DNA of 43,893 nucleotides from Myxococcales bacterium (GCA_009692465.1 SHZD01000022.1:1-43893); one strand, 5' to 3'. Counted from the first letter of the stretch, positions 17,423 to 26,944 are shown. A program made the numbers and translations. Notes: a model not told the origin generated them from the sequence alone.

Positions 17423-17701
17423 ATGCCCCGTTCAGTCAAGAAAAATCCCTTTGTCGATGGCCACCTCAAGTCCAAGGTGGAAGACGCCAACCGCAGCAAC
17501 AACAAGCGGCCGATCAAGACATGGTCGCGGCGTTCTACCATTTATCCCGACTTTGTTGGGCTAAATTTCATGGTCCACAACGGCAAAAAGTTCGTGCCGG
17601 TGTTTGTGACTGAGAATATGGTTGGGCACAAGATGGGTGAATTCTCACCGACTCGCACCTTCTATGGCCATAGCGCCGACAAGAAAGTGAAGAAGAAGTA
17701 G
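17423..17701 (+). CDS. rpsS: 30S ribosomal protein S19
   Basis: 92 aa ('[19 protein letters not shown]', '[16 protein letters not shown]', '[16 protein letters not shown]'). S19 pairs with S13 at the top of the 30S head near the A-site finger. Length and motifs are typical. The next spacer (17702-17882) is unusually long and contains imperfect repeats. Confidence 0.96.
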   Translation: MPRSVKKNPFVDGHLKSKVEDANRSNNKRPIKTWSRRSTIYPDFVGLNFMVHNGKKFVPVFVTENMVGHKMGEFSPTRTFYGHSADKKVKKK

Positions 17702-17785
17702 CAACTTAGCGAGTGCGGCAACTCGCCGCCTCAACAATGGTCGCGGACGCAAGTGTTTGGCTGCGATCGCACGGTGGGCGACCGA

Positions 17786-17842
17786 ACAAGCGTGCCAGAT
17801 AAGCGTGGCAAGTTAGCGTGCCAAACAAGCTCGCTGAACAAG
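17786..17842 (+). repeat. Imperfect short repeats between rpsS and rplV
   Basis: Variants of a unit like AAGCGTGCCAGAT recur about every 13-16 bp (AAGCGTGCCAGAT, AAGCGTGGCAAGTT, AGCGTGCCAAAC, AAGCTCGCTGAAC). They look like a decayed version of the cleaner tandem arrays in other spacers of this cluster. Confidence 0.45.
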
Positions 17843-17882
17843 TTTGTAAGAATCGGCCGAATTGGAACTGGGAGAGTAGGTC

Positions 17883-18287
17883 ATGGATGACACTCAAAAC
17901 GATACGGAACTCCAAGTCGACGCGACCGAAGAGACCTCGGGAGTGAAAGGGTTCGCGCCCGTTCGGCTCAAGGGCTTGCACATTGCGCCGCGGAAAGTGC
18001 GCGTGGTCGCCGACCAGATCCGCGGCAAGTCTGCGGGTAAGGCTCTGGACTTGCTGGCGTTCACCCCGCGTGGGGCTGCAGAGCCGCTGCGCAAGCTGCT
18101 GTTCAGTGCGGTCGCCAATGCGCGCGAGCAAAATGAAGGGTTGGACGTCGACGAACTCGTGGTGCAGACCATCTTTGTCGACCAGGCCGAGATGATGAAG
18201 CGGTGGACGCCCCGCGCGCAAGGACGCGCGACGCGAATCCTGAAGAAAACCAGTCATGTGACGCTACAGCTCGGCTTTGGCCTATAA
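17883..18287 (+). CDS. rplV: 50S ribosomal protein L22 with acidic N-terminal extension
   Basis: 134 aa; the family is usually about 110. The first ~25 residues (MDDTQNDTELQVDATEETSG) are acidic and unlike the conserved domain, which starts at 'APVRLKGLHIAPRKVRVVAD'. The exit-tunnel hairpin 'VDQAEMMKRWTPRAQGRATR' is intact. The start is supported by GGGAGAG upstream; GTG 17943 inside the frame would give an almost standard length, so the extension is probable rather than certain. Confidence 0.93.
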   Translation: MDDTQNDTELQVDATEETSGVKGFAPVRLKGLHIAPRKVRVVADQIRGKSAGKALDLLAFTPRGAAEPLRKLLFSAVANAREQNEGLDVDELVVQTIFVDQAEMMKRWTPRAQGRATRILKKTSHVTLQLGFGL

Positions 18288-18358
18288 GCCAGCCGACAAC
18301 TGGACCAGAAACCTTGACCTTGTAGCTGTCACGGCACAGGGGAGTGAGAGAGGCAACC

Positions 18359-19018
18359 GTGGGACAAAAAAGCCATCCAAATGGACTACGCCTTGGCGTA
18401 ATTCGCAGTTGGAACTCGAAGTGGTTCGAAGAAAAAAACTATCGTGCGTGGCTGCACGAGGACTTGGCCATCCGCAAGATGATCAAGGAAAAGATGAACC
18501 ACGCCGGCATCGCCAAAGTCGACATCGAGCGCCGCGCGCGTCAGATTCGAGTTGGGGTGCATACCGCACGGCCAGGCATTCTCATTGGTCCCAAGGGCAA
18601 GGAGCATGAAAAACTCAAGGCTCAGTTGCAGAAAATGGTCAAGGGCGAGATCGTCCTGACCATTCACGAAGTGCGCCGAGCGGAGACGGATGCCCAGTTG
18701 GTGGCTGAGAATATCGCGACCCAGTTGGAACGCCGAGTGGCATTTCGACGGGCGATGCGCAAAGCCATGCAGTCAGCCCAAAAGTTTGGCATCAAGGGCA
18801 TTCGCGTTGCCTGCTCAGGTCGACTGGGCGGCGCCGAAATGGGCCGTTATGAGTGGTACCGCGAAGGCCGCGTGCCTTTGCACACTCTGCGCGCCGACAT
18901 CCAGTACGGCGAGGCGTTGGCCAAGACCACCTACGGCATCATCGGTGTCAAAACATGGATTTACCACGGCGACATCTTGTCGGAGCGCGGTACGGCCGCA
19001 GCTGCGCGGGCCCAATAA
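18359..19018 (+). CDS. rpsC: 30S ribosomal protein S3
   Basis: 219 aa from GTG 18359, chosen because the family begins (M/V)GQKxHPxGLRLG and GAGAGAGG lies just upstream. The KH-type segment '[33 protein letters not shown]' and the C-terminal '[20 protein letters not shown]' are present. S3 lines the mRNA entry tunnel with S4 and S5. The arginines of the last motif take part in mRNA unwinding in known ribosomes. Confidence 0.96.
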   Translation: MGQKSHPNGLRLGVIRSWNSKWFEEKNYRAWLHEDLAIRKMIKEKMNHAGIAKVDIERRARQIRVGVHTARPGILIGPKGKEHEKLKAQLQKMVKGEIVLTIHEVRRAETDAQLVAENIATQLERRVAFRRAMRKAMQSAQKFGIKGIRVACSGRLGGAEMGRYEWYREGRVPLHTLRADIQYGEALAKTTYGIIGVKTWIYHGDILSERGTAAAARAQ

Positions 19019-19107
19019 CTGGCTAACTATCCGCTGGACGACCCGGCGTCGAGCATCGACGCGACAGTCGGTACAAGCCCGACCCAAGATTTTAGAGAGG
19101 TATTGCC

Positions 19108-19524
19108 ATGTTGGCACCTAAGCGCGTAAAATGGCGCAAAGTAATGAAGGGCAGTTCACGCGGGCTGGCCCATGTCGGCAGTGAAGTGTCGTTCGGCAAC
19201 TTCGGCCTGATGGCCCTTGAATGTGGCTGGCTCACCAGCCGCCAGATTGAGGCCGCCCGTATCTCGATGACCCGCAAGATGAAGCGCGATGCTCGAGTCT
19301 GGATTCGGATCTTCCCGCAAAAGCCGGTGACCAAGAAGCCCTTGGAAACTCGGATGGGTAAGGGCAAAGGACCACCGGACCATTGGGTTGCGGTCGTTCA
19401 GCCAGGTACCATGATGTACGAGATTCAGTCGGACGAGCCACAAGTTGCCATCAAGGCGCTTGGCGACGCTGCCTACAAGCTGCCGATCAAGTGCAAGGTC
19501 ATCAGTCGCGGAGAAATCCTATGA
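19108..19524 (+). CDS. rplP: 50S ribosomal protein L16
   Basis: 138 aa ('[15 protein letters not shown]', '[20 protein letters not shown]', '[17 protein letters not shown]'). The Arg in the last motif region corresponds to the position hydroxylated in E. coli L16, though modification cannot be inferred. L16 helps place the A-site tRNA. The stop TGA overlaps the rpmC ATG (ATGA). Confidence 0.96.
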   Translation: MLAPKRVKWRKVMKGSSRGLAHVGSEVSFGNFGLMALECGWLTSRQIEAARISMTRKMKRDARVWIRIFPQKPVTKKPLETRMGKGKGPPDHWVAVVQPGTMMYEIQSDEPQVAIKALGDAAYKLPIKCKVISRGEIL

Positions 19525-19718
19525 AAAAGCAAGTGATCAAAGAGTTGACACAGACCGAATTGCAAAAGCGCGAGACTGAATTGCGCGATGAGCTGTTTCG
19601 CCTGCGTTTCCAGCTTCATACCAAGCAATTGCAAAGCCAGATTCGGCTGCGGACAACCCGCCGCGAATTGGCCCGAGTGTCGACGCGTTTGCGCGAAATT
19701 GAACTTGGGATCAACTAG
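19521..19718 (+). CDS. rpmC: 50S ribosomal protein L29
   Basis: 65 aa from the ATG at 19521, which overlaps the rplP stop by 4 bp. It is a two-helix protein ('[20 protein letters not shown]', '[14 protein letters not shown]', '[13 protein letters not shown]'). L29 sits beside L23 at the tunnel exit. This is one of only two tightly joined ribosomal-protein junctions in the cluster (the other is rplR/rpsE). Confidence 0.95.
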   Translation: MKKQVIKELTQTELQKRETELRDELFRLRFQLHTKQLQSQIRLRTTRRELARVSTRLREIELGIN

Positions 19719-19789
19719 CCGAGCATTCGGTTCACTGCCGTTGCCTGTCAAGACCTGCGCCGATACAACCACTGAGCGAGACCACAGCC

Positions 19790-20125
19790 ATGAGCGATAC
19801 TGCCGAAATGATTGACGCCCCCGGTGAAGCCGTCACCTCAAGCCCTGATGCTGCCAGCCACGGCAACCACTTGGACCGCCACCGCCGTCGCATGACCGGC
19901 ATCGTGGTGTCGACCAAGATGGAAAAAACCGCCGTTATCAGCGTTACGCGGGTGTTCTTGCACACCAAGTACCGCAAGTACGTCCGCCGTCGGGCCCAAT
20001 ACATGGCGCACGACGAGCACAGCAACTGCGCGGTCGGCGACCAAGTGGTCATTGAAGAATGCCGGCCACTGTCGCGCCACAAGCGCTGGGTGTATCGCTC
20101 GACGCTGCGCAAGAAGCTGGGCTAA
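19790..20125 (+). CDS. rpsQ: 30S ribosomal protein S17 with N-terminal extension
   Basis: 111 aa against about 85 in most bacteria. The S17 OB fold begins at 'RRRMTGIVVSTKMEKTAVIS' and continues 'HTKYRKYVRRRAQYMAHDE', ending 'LSRHKRWVYRSTLRKKLG'. The extra ~30 residues at the front are acidic then His-rich (MSDTAEMIDAPGEAVTS...HGNHLDRH). The start is supported by GAGCGAG upstream, and codon use looks coding. Like rplV, it has gained a mainly acidic leader segment. Confidence 0.93.
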   Translation: MSDTAEMIDAPGEAVTSSPDAASHGNHLDRHRRRMTGIVVSTKMEKTAVISVTRVFLHTKYRKYVRRRAQYMAHDEHSNCAVGDQVVIEECRPLSRHKRWVYRSTLRKKLG

Positions 20126-20291
20126 TCGGACAATCTGAGTAAAGGATGGCCGATCAGGCCAACGGACTCAGAGCTCAGGCCAGCTCAGGCGCGGCAGGAG
20201 CAGAGTAGCAAAGGGCGCAGGCCCACTAATTTAGAGCGCGCACCCACCTAAACGGCGCTCGAGCAGATCAACACAGGGCAAGGAGCCGACC

Positions 20292-20660
20292 ATGATCCAG
20301 CAAGAAACCTACCTGACTGTGGCGGACAATTCTGGCGCCAAGCAATTGCGCTGCATCAAAGTGTTGGGCGGCAGCAAGCGCAAGTACGCGTCGCTTGGCG
20401 ACATTGTTGTGTGCTCGGTGCGTGAAGCATTGCCAAAAGCCAAGGTCAAGAAGGGCGACGTCGTCAAGGCCGTTATCGTCCGTACCACCAAGGAAGTCGG
20501 CCGCGAGGACGGCAGCTATATCAAGTTCGACGGCAACGCGGCCGTGGTGATCAACAACCAGAAGGAACCGGTAGGGACCCGCATCTTTGGACCCGTGGCT
20601 CGTGAATTGCGCGCCAAAAAGTTCACTAAGATCGTGTCCTTGGCACCTGAAGTTCTGTAG
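20292..20660 (+). CDS. rplN: 50S ribosomal protein L14
   Basis: 122 aa, invariant length ('[20 protein letters not shown]', '[18 protein letters not shown]', '[20 protein letters not shown]'). L14 forms intersubunit bridges and binds the silencing factor RsfS in known systems. CAAGGAG lies 7 nt before the ATG. Confidence 0.97.
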   Translation: MIQQETYLTVADNSGAKQLRCIKVLGGSKRKYASLGDIVVCSVREALPKAKVKKGDVVKAVIVRTTKEVGREDGSYIKFDGNAAVVINNQKEPVGTRIFGPVARELRAKKFTKIVSLAPEVL

Positions 20661-20749
20661 TTCACCGCCCACGCCGAAGCCTGCGGCCAACCTAGACCGC
20701 TTGAGCCCGAATCAGCGCCCGAAAAGGGCAGAGACAGACGAGGATCGAT

Positions 20750-21082
20750 ATGCGCAAGATTCGCAAAGGTGACAAAGTCGCCATCATTGCCGGCAAAGAC
20801 AAAGGGCAGACAGGCACGGTATTGCGCATGGCCCGCGATGGCGAAGCTGTTATTGTCGAAGGCCAGAACATGATGCGCAAGCACGTCAAGGCCCGCCGCG
20901 AAGGCGAAGAAGGCGGCATCAAGGACCGTGAGGCTCCCTTGCACGTGAGCAACGTAGCGCTGATCAGCCCGACCACTGGCAAACCAGTGCGCGTTGGCTT
21001 TCAGACAGTCGAAACCGCCAAAGGTCCGCAAAAGGTCCGTGTTGTGCACAAGACTGGTGAAGTGATTGATCCGGTTCAGTAA
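20750..21082 (+). CDS. rplX: 50S ribosomal protein L24
   Basis: 110 aa. KOW motif 'KGDKVAIIAGKDKGQTGTV' at the N-terminus, then 'VEGQNMMRKHVKARREGEEG' and 'PLHVSNVALISPTTGKPVRV'. L24 is an assembly initiator near the tunnel exit. Confidence 0.95.
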   Translation: MRKIRKGDKVAIIAGKDKGQTGTVLRMARDGEAVIVEGQNMMRKHVKARREGEEGGIKDREAPLHVSNVALISPTTGKPVRVGFQTVETAKGPQKVRVVHKTGEVIDPVQ

Positions 21083-21096
21083 TATCTGGACCCATC

Positions 21097-21152
21097 GGGC
21101 AACCAATCGCTGTGTTGGGCAACTAATCGCGGCGTTGGGCAGCTAAACAACG
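21097..21152 (+). repeat. 20-bp tandem repeat between rplX and rplE
   Basis: Three copies of a 20-bp unit of the type GGGCAACTAATCGCGGCGTT start at 21097, 21117 and 21137; the third diverges after the first half. It begins 15 bp after the rplX stop within the 165-bp spacer. Confidence 0.8.
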
Positions 21153-21247
21153 GGGAGTCCGTCCAGCGCATCAGTCGTCAGCCAGGGAGGCTGGCGCAGA
21201 CTGGAGCGGAAGCAAGGTTCGCAATCGGCGAGCGAGGTAGAATAGAA

Positions 21248-21790
21248 ATGGCAGCGCGACTAGCTGAAATTTACAAGAAAGAAGTGATTGGCAAGCTCAC
21301 CGAAGAGTTTAGCCTCAAGAACGCCATGCAAGTGCCCCGGCTGCAAAAGATTGTGATCAATTTTGGCCTGGGCGAAGCAACGCAAAATCCCAAGATTATC
21401 GACAAGGCCGTGGAGCAATTGACCCTTTTGTCTGGGCAAAAGCCAATCGTGACCCGTTCGCGCAAGTCCATCGCCAACTTCAAGCTGCGCGAGAATCAGC
21501 CGATCGGTGCCAAGGTCACGCTGCGCCGCGAGCGCATGTGGGAATTTCTCGACCGGCTGGTGACCATTGCGTTGCCCCGCGTACGCGACTTCCGTGGTGT
21601 CAGCCCTAAGGGCTTTGATGGCCGCGGTAATTTCACGATGGGCTTGAAGGAACAGATTATTTTTCCTGAAATCAACTATGATCAGGTCGACAAGGTGCGC
21701 GGTATGAACATCACGCTGGTCACCACTGCCGACGATGACGCACTTAGCAAGGCGCTGTTGGCAGCATTGGGCATGCCGTTTCGCAAATAA
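21248..21790 (+). CDS. rplE: 50S ribosomal protein L5
   Basis: 180 aa ('[13 protein letters not shown]', '[20 protein letters not shown]', '[20 protein letters not shown]'). L5 binds 5S rRNA and contacts the P-site tRNA. Length and motifs are standard. Confidence 0.96.
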   Translation: MAARLAEIYKKEVIGKLTEEFSLKNAMQVPRLQKIVINFGLGEATQNPKIIDKAVEQLTLLSGQKPIVTRSRKSIANFKLRENQPIGAKVTLRRERMWEFLDRLVTIALPRVRDFRGVSPKGFDGRGNFTMGLKEQIIFPEINYDQVDKVRGMNITLVTTADDDALSKALLAALGMPFRK

Positions 21791-21852
21791 CGGCGCCCGG
21801 TGTCGCACCGCGTCTCTGATTCACTGTTTCCTTTCAACACGAGCAAACCACC

Positions 21853-22038
21853 ATGGCCAAGACCAGCAAAATCATCGCCGCCAGCCGCGCGCCGAAATTC
21901 ACCACGCGCCAGCACAGTCGCTGCCAGCGCTGTGGCCGCCCCAAGGCATTTATGCGCAAGTTCGGCCTGTGCCGTATTTGCTTTCGCCAGTTGGCCGTTC
22001 GCGGCGAGTTGCCCGGCGTAACCAAAGCCTCGTGGTAA
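21853..22038 (+). CDS. rpsN: 30S ribosomal protein S14, zinc-binding short form
   Basis: 61 aa. It has the C-x2-C-x12-C-x2-C zinc ribbon ([20 protein letters not shown]), the mark of the S14 type Z (C+) form, and ends '[12 protein letters not shown]'. E. coli has the longer cysteine-free form. S14 is a late-assembling head protein. Confidence 0.96.
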   Translation: MAKTSKIIAASRAPKFTTRQHSRCQRCGRPKAFMRKFGLCRICFRQLAVRGELPGVTKASW

Positions 22039-22152
22039 ATCGGCGGTGCGCCAAGGACAGGTGAACGCAAATTGCGTTTCGCCGGCCCTGCCGCGCACGC
22101 CCCACCGCTAGTGCCAACCAGAGTCATTATCCGCATTTTGAGAGAGTGAGCC

Positions 22153-22554
22153 ATGCCAACCTCTGACCCCATTTCCGACTTCTTGACCCGCGTACGCAAT
22201 GCCATTTTGGCTCGCCACGGCAGTGTCTCGGTGCCCACATCGAACACGGTCAAAGCGATCGCCGGCATCTTGCACGAGGAAGGTTATGTAACTGAACTCG
22301 TAGAAGATATCGGCGAAGCGCCCCAATCGAGTTTGGTGTTGACCCTGCGTTACTGCGCCGACAAGACCAATGCGATTTCAGGCTTGCGCCGGGTGTCGCG
22401 GCCAGGCCAGCGCAAATACGTGCAAGTTTCGGAGATTCCCAAAGTCAAGAATGGCCTTGGCATCGCGATCTTGTCGACCTCTTCCGGCGTCATGACGGGC
22501 AGCAAAGCTCGCAAGATGAATGTCGGCGGCGAGTTGCTGTGTACGATTTGGTAG
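22153..22554 (+). CDS. rpsH: 30S ribosomal protein S8
   Basis: 133 aa ('DPISDFLTRVRNAILARH', 'AIAGILHEEGYVTE', 'SRPGQRKYVQVSEIPKV', 'GLGIAILSTSSGVMTGSKAR'). S8 nucleates the central 16S domain; in enterobacteria it also represses the spc operon at the rplE region. Whether a similar mRNA mimic exists here was not determined. Confidence 0.96.
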   Translation: MPTSDPISDFLTRVRNAILARHGSVSVPTSNTVKAIAGILHEEGYVTELVEDIGEAPQSSLVLTLRYCADKTNAISGLRRVSRPGQRKYVQVSEIPKVKNGLGIAILSTSSGVMTGSKARKMNVGGELLCTIW

Positions 22555-22728
22555 GGCCACTGGTTGGGTAGCCGGCGCCGACAGCGAATCCGCTGCTAAG
22601 TCGCACCTGTGGCCCATATCGCCCATTTTCACTTGATGGTTGCGGCGCAGCGAAGTCGCCCAACCGAACGGCCAGCCGAATTTGCTGCGCGCGCTGCGCA
22701 GGTCAAACCCCAGGGGCCAGGAGACGCT

Positions 22729-23322
22729 ATGAGTGCCGAGACCACCAGCAAGCCAGCTTCCAAGTTCGTCGAATCGCGCGTCGGCAAGGCGCCGGTTCAA
22801 TTGCCAGCCAAAGTGAGCGTCAAGGTTGCCGGCGAAGCGGTGACTGTCAGTGGCCCGCTCGGGGCGCTAACACGGCAATTCAAGGGCGTGACTTTTGAGC
22901 AGCAACAGGGACAAGTCCTGGTCCACGCAGTGGAAAACACGCGTAGTGGCAAGGCGTTGCACGGCTTAGGCCGCAACCTTTTCCGCAATATGGTTCAGGG
23001 CGTCACCCTCGGCTACAAGCGCGAAATTGACATCTTGGGCGTCGGTTTTAAGGCTGAACTGATTGGCCAGTCGATCAAGTTTTCGATCGGTTTCTCCCAT
23101 CCCGTGCACTTTGTGCTGCCCAAGGGTGTGGAGTGCAAGATCGAAAAGTTCACCCACTTGGAGTTGACTTCGATCGACAAGGAAGTACTCGGTCAGGCCG
23201 CGGCCAATATTCGAGCGCTACGAGCTCCTGAGCCCTACAAGGGCAAGGGTATTCGCTACACCAACGAGAAAGTGCGCCAAAAAGCCGGCAAGTCTGGCGG
23301 CAAGGGCGGCAAGAAGAAGTAG
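22729..23322 (+). CDS. rplF: 50S ribosomal protein L6
   Basis: 197 aa from ATG 22729, with CCAGGAG upstream; the frame is open to 22609 but that part is not L6. About 16 extra residues precede the standard 'ESRVGKAPVQLPAKVSVKV'. The C-terminus has 'EVLGQAAANIRALRAPEPYKGKGIRY' and a Lys/Gly-rich tail (KSGGKGGKKK). L6 lies near the factor-binding site and sarcin-ricin loop. Confidence 0.95.
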   Translation: MSAETTSKPASKFVESRVGKAPVQLPAKVSVKVAGEAVTVSGPLGALTRQFKGVTFEQQQGQVLVHAVENTRSGKALHGLGRNLFRNMVQGVTLGYKREIDILGVGFKAELIGQSIKFSIGFSHPVHFVLPKGVECKIEKFTHLELTSIDKEVLGQAAANIRALRAPEPYKGKGIRYTNEKVRQKAGKSGGKGGKKK

Positions 23323-23500
23323 TTTTCTACGGCGGCATTGGTTCGGGTTGGCTCGAACTTGCGCAAATTGTTCGCGGCGTTGTCCGGCGTGGGGATCCGC
23401 CCCCCGCGCCGCAGTGCAAGACGACTTGCATCGGCGAACAGCAGCAAAGTAAATCGCGCCACCACCGCAAGTGTCGGCGGCGCAAGACAAGGAATTGTTC

Positions 23501-23959
23501 ATGTCCATCAAGCGCTACGTCAATGCGCGCGAACAACGCAAAGTTCGCATGCGCTTTCGTCTCAAAGGGACTGCAGATCGGCCGCGGATGTCCGTGTTTC
23601 GCTCAGCCAAGCACATCTACATCCAGATTATTGATGATGAATCAGGGGCAACCTTGGCAGCAGCGTCGTCGCTGGAACCCGCCTTGCGTTCGCTAGAGGG
23701 CAACAAATCCGCGATCGCTGCCGCAGTGGGCAAATTGGCAACCGAGCGCGCTCTGGCCAAGGGCATCACTAAGCTGGTATTTGACCGCAATGGATTCCAT
23801 TACACTGGCCGCGTCGCAGCGGTGTCCAAGGCAGCCCACGAATCCGGCTTGTTGACCAAAGAGGGTCACACGGGCTCAGAAGGTGGCACCGAATCAGGCA
23901 CCGAATCAGGCACCGAATCAGGCACCGAAGCGGGCGACGCAACGGCGCAGGAGCAATAA
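23501..23959 (+). CDS. rplR: 50S ribosomal protein L18 with Thr-Glu-Ser-Gly repeat tail
   Basis: 152 aa from ATG 23501 ([21 protein letters not shown]), with AAGGA upstream. The L18 domain is normal to '[10 protein letters not shown]' (about 117 aa is usual), but about 30 residues follow, with four 4-residue units of the type GTES before a short acidic end (AGDATAQEQ). L18 binds 5S rRNA at the central protuberance. The tail arises from a 12-bp DNA repeat (23885-23932). It ends 3 bp before rpsE. Confidence 0.94.
   Translation: MSIKRYVNAREQRKVRMRFRLKGTADRPRMSVFRSAKHIYIQIIDDESGATLAAASSLEPALRSLEGNKSAIAAAVGKLATERALAKGITKLVFDRNGFHYTGRVAAVSKAAHESGLLTKEGHTGSEGGTESGTESGTESGTEAGDATAQEQ
23885..23932 (+). 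repeat. 12-bp tandem repeat inside the 3' end of rplR
   Basis: GGCACCGAATCA is repeated three times perfectly and a fourth time with changes (GGCACCGAAGCG). It is in frame and encodes Gly-Thr-Glu-Ser units. The period equals that of the arrays in the rpsE-rplO and rpsM-rpsK spacers. Confidence 0.9.
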
Positions 23960-23962
23960 GTC

Positions 23963-24520
23963 ATGTCGGAACCAACCAAAGAAAATCGCGGCAACCGCGA
24001 GCCACGCCAGCCGCGCCGCAATGACGCGCAACAGGGCGAAAAAGACGATTTCAGCAGCGCGACCGTCGCCATTAACCGCACTGCGAAGGTGGTCAAGGGC
24101 GGTCGGCGTTTCAGCTTCTCGGCCCTGATCGTCGTAGGCGACGGCAAAGGTTCCGTTGGGGTGGGCTTGGGCAAGGCGTCCGAAGTCCCTGAGGCCATTC
24201 GCAAAGGCACTGACCAGGCCAAGAAACAAATGTTTCTGGTCCCGATGGTCAAGGGCTCAATCCCACACGACGTGCTCGGGCACTATGGGGCTGGCCAGGT
24301 TCTACTCAAGCCTGCCGGAAAAGGCACAGGCGTCATCGCCGGCGGTGCTGTGCGCGCAGTGCTGGAGCAAGCTGGCGTGCGCGATGTAGTGACCAAATGC
24401 ATCGGCAGCAACAACCCGCATAACGTTGTTCGGGCCACGATGGCCGCTTTGCGCCAGCTGCGCACTGCGGAAGACGTCGCGGCGCGGCTGGGTAAGACAG
24501 TCGAGGCATTGCGCAGCTAG
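23963..24520 (+). CDS. rpsE: 30S ribosomal protein S5
   Basis: 185 aa. A charged N-terminal part (residues 1-30) precedes '[20 protein letters not shown]' and '[21 protein letters not shown]'; the second domain has '[31 protein letters not shown]'. S5 works in decoding accuracy and mRNA entry. It begins 3 bp after the rplR stop, so translation is probably coupled. Confidence 0.96.
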   Translation: MSEPTKENRGNREPRQPRRNDAQQGEKDDFSSATVAINRTAKVVKGGRRFSFSALIVVGDGKGSVGVGLGKASEVPEAIRKGTDQAKKQMFLVPMVKGSIPHDVLGHYGAGQVLLKPAGKGTGVIAGGAVRAVLEQAGVRDVVTKCIGSNNPHNVVRATMAALRQLRTAEDVAARLGKTVEALRS

Positions 24521-24706
24521 CGAGTCGCCGTGCACAGATTGCCGGCGGTTACTTTGGACTGCCCTTGCCGCAACTGGGACTCACGCTTATACTTGCGCCC
24601 CCAATCCATGGCCGGTCGCCCAACGACTGCTGGCCTAGGACTGTGCGTTGAGTGGTTTTTTGGCACAAGCGCGATCATGCGCCTTGGCAGCGCGGCTGGA
24701 TTGCTG

Positions 24707-24790
24707 CAGGGTTTGCTGCAGGGTTTGCCGCAGGGTTTGCCGCAGGATTTGCCGCAGGATTTGCCGCAGGATTTGCCGCAGGATTCGCTG
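24707..24790 (+). repeat. 12-bp tandem repeat between rpsE and rplO
   Basis: Seven units of a 12-bp motif (CAGGGTTTGCTG changing to CAGGATTTGCCG) run from 24707 to 24790, ending 28 bp before rplO. The 298-bp spacer (24521-24818) is where rpmD (L30) usually lies; I found no L30 in any frame. The plus frame through the array reads LPQD/LLQG units but lacks a credible start. Confidence 0.92.
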
Positions 24791-24818
24791 CTGGCGCCGA
24801 ATGGAAGGGTAGAATATC

Positions 24819-25280
24819 ATGAAAGAACTTAGCAATTTGCAGGCGCCACGCGGCGCGAATCGCCAGACCAAGCGCTTGGGCCGTGGACCTGGCTCTGGAC
24901 AGGGCAAGACTGCGGGCAAGGGGCACAAAGGTCAGCTGTCCCGCAAGTCCCCCGACGTCGGCAATTCGTTCGAGGGTGGCCAAATGCCGATTCAGCGGCG
25001 GTTGCCCAAGATCGGCTTTACCAACATTTTCCGCACCCGGTTTGCGCCGGTCAATGTCGGCGACTTAGTTGTTTTTGAAGCCAACAGCCGCATCGACGAA
25101 ATGGCCTTGCGGGCCGTCGGCTTGGTGCGCGGCAACTGGGACGGCGTCAAAATCTTGGGCGATGGCAACTTGGATCGCCCTTTGGTCATTGTGGCCCACA
25201 AGTTTAGCCAAACTGCCCAAGCCAAGATTGCGCAGGCCGGCGGCAGTTGCGAGCCACCCATTGCTGCGAAACAGGCTTAA
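24819..25280 (+). CDS. rplO: 50S ribosomal protein L15
   Basis: 153 aa. The Gly/Lys-rich N-terminus 'TKRLGRGPGSGQGKTAGKGHKGQ' is the L15 hallmark, followed by 'FEGGQMPIQRRLPKIGFTN'. The C-terminal fold is complete, ending 'AKIAQAGGSCEPP'. L15 is a late-binding 23S protein. Confidence 0.95.
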   Translation: MKELSNLQAPRGANRQTKRLGRGPGSGQGKTAGKGHKGQLSRKSPDVGNSFEGGQMPIQRRLPKIGFTNIFRTRFAPVNVGDLVVFEANSRIDEMALRAVGLVRGNWDGVKILGDGNLDRPLVIVAHKFSQTAQAKIAQAGGSCEPPIAAKQA

Positions 25281-25363
25281 ACAGTCTGCGCATCGGCAGG
25301 CATTGGTAGTGGCCAACTTGGCCATGGCCAGATTTCGCTAGCTCGCTATTTCGAGAGGTCCAC

Positions 25364-26692
25364 GTGGCCAATGTGCTGCAAAACATCGCCAAAGTGCCGG
25401 AACTCAAGAACCGCGTGCTGTTTTCGTTAGCGATGTTGGCGATTTATCGTATCGGCGTGTTTGTGACGGTCCCCGGCGTGGATCGGCATGTCATGGCCGA
25501 CTACATGAACACTCAGGGCGGCGGCCTGATGGGCCTCATCGACCTATTTTCTGGCGGTGCTCTGCAGCAAGTGTCGATCTTTGCACTGGGCATTATGCCT
25601 TACATTTCTGCCAGTATTATCTTGCAGTTGCTGACGGTGGTTGTGCCTGCGGTTGAACGCCTCAACAAAGAAGGCGAAGCCGGACGACGAAGGATCAACC
25701 AGTTCACGCGCTACGGTTGCGTGATTCTGTCGCTAATTCAGGGTACTGCCTTGGCGATTTGGCTGGAAGGCATGAACACCGCGGCAATGGGCGGCGTAGT
25801 CCAGAACGGCGGCTGGGGATTCCGCGTGTTGTGCGTATTGTCGCTGACCACTGGTACCACGTTTATCATGTGGTTGGGCGAGCAGATCACCGAGCGCGGG
25901 ATTGGCAACGGAATTTCATTGGTCATTTACGCCGGTATTGTCGCCGGTTTGCCTAGCGCAGTTCGCCAGACTTGGGAGCTCGTCCGGAACGGCCAGATCG
26001 CAGTGCCCGTGTTGCTGCTGATTGCGGTGTTAGTCGTAGTCGTGATCGCGGTAATCGTCTATTTCGAGAGTGCCCAGCGCCGCATTTTGGTCCAATACGC
26101 CAAGCGGACAGTCAATCGACAGACGGTGGCGGCCGCCAACTCGTATTTGCCGCTCAAGGTCAACTCGGCTGGGGTGATTCCGCCGATTTTCGCCTCATCG
26201 ATCCTGATGTTTCCGGCAACAGTGGCCAATTTCTTCCCCGACGCCAGCTTTATGGTTGGCGTGGTCAATGCGCTGTCACCGGGCCGAATCCTCTACAACG
26301 CGATGTACGTCGCGCTTATCGTATTCTTCTGCTACTTCTACACCGCAGTGACCTTCAACTCCGTGGATATTGCTGACAATTTGCGCAAGGGCGGCGGCGC
26401 TGTGGTCGGCGTCCGCGCCGGCAACGACACCGCTCAGTACATCGACCGTGTACTTTCGCGCATCACCTTTGGGGGCGCGCTCTACATCAGCAGCGTTTGT
26501 GTGTTGCCAACGCTTTTGCAGAGTAATTTCAACGTACCATTTTATTACGGTGGAACGTCACTACTGATTGTGGTCGGGGTCGCGATGGACACCGCCAAGC
26601 AAATCGAAAGCCATTTGATTAGCCGCTCTTACGAAAGTTTCGGCGGCGAACGGGGGCCTCGCATTCGCGGGCGCCGCACCGACGAAGTCTGA
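25364..26692 (+). CDS. secY: Protein translocase subunit SecY
   Basis: 442 aa from GTG 25364, preceded by GAGAGG. Ten hydrophobic segments are seen, with the family motifs '[13 protein letters not shown]', '[19 protein letters not shown]', '[15 protein letters not shown]', '[16 protein letters not shown]' and '[14 protein letters not shown]'. SecY is the channel of the SecYEG translocon in the inner membrane. It is in its usual place between rplO and adk. Confidence 0.97.
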   Translation: MANVLQNIAKVPELKNRVLFSLAMLAIYRIGVFVTVPGVDRHVMADYMNTQGGGLMGLIDLFSGGALQQVSIFALGIMPYISASIILQLLTVVVPAVERLNKEGEAGRRRINQFTRYGCVILSLIQGTALAIWLEGMNTAAMGGVVQNGGWGFRVLCVLSLTTGTTFIMWLGEQITERGIGNGISLVIYAGIVAGLPSAVRQTWELVRNGQIAVPVLLLIAVLVVVVIAVIVYFESAQRRILVQYAKRTVNRQTVAAANSYLPLKVNSAGVIPPIFASSILMFPATVANFFPDASFMVGVVNALSPGRILYNAMYVALIVFFCYFYTAVTFNSVDIADNLRKGGGAVVGVRAGNDTAQYIDRVLSRITFGGALYISSVCVLPTLLQSNFNVPFYYGGTSLLIVVGVAMDTAKQIESHLISRSYESFGGERGPRIRGRRTDEV

Positions 26693-26851
26693 GATTGAGT
26701 CCACCTCCAATTGGCGAGTCGCAGCAGGCGGCGAAAGTGCTGGATGGGTCGCAAGCTGGCTAACTAGCTACGGATTCGTCGCTGCAGTGACAACCAAGCG
26801 GCACACCGTTCAGCGCCCATGTGAAGTGGCCGATTCGGCGTCGTTCATTGA

Positions 26852-26914
26852 GTGAAAGTCCGCGTCTGGTGGGTGAAAGTCCGCGTCCGGTGGGTGAGAG
26901 TCCGCGTCCGGTGA
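26852..26914 (+). repeat. 21-bp tandem repeat upstream of adk
   Basis: Three copies of GTGAAAGTCCGCGTCTGGTG plus G begin at 26852, 26873 and 26894, with one or two changes each. They occupy the end of the 252-bp secY-adk spacer and stop 30 bp before the adk ATG, close to where its ribosome-binding region should be. Confidence 0.9.
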
Positions 26915-26944
26915 ATAAAGGTGCGCTGTGCAACTAGGTCCGCG

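Noticed and set aside
22609..22728. Upstream extension of rplF by 40 codons
   Set aside because: The residues are not L6-like and a good ribosome site (CCAGGAG) precedes ATG 22729.
24530..24832. Open frame across the 12-bp repeats that could be taken for L30
   Set aside because: No L30 motif is present and the frame reads low-complexity LPQD units with no ribosome site.
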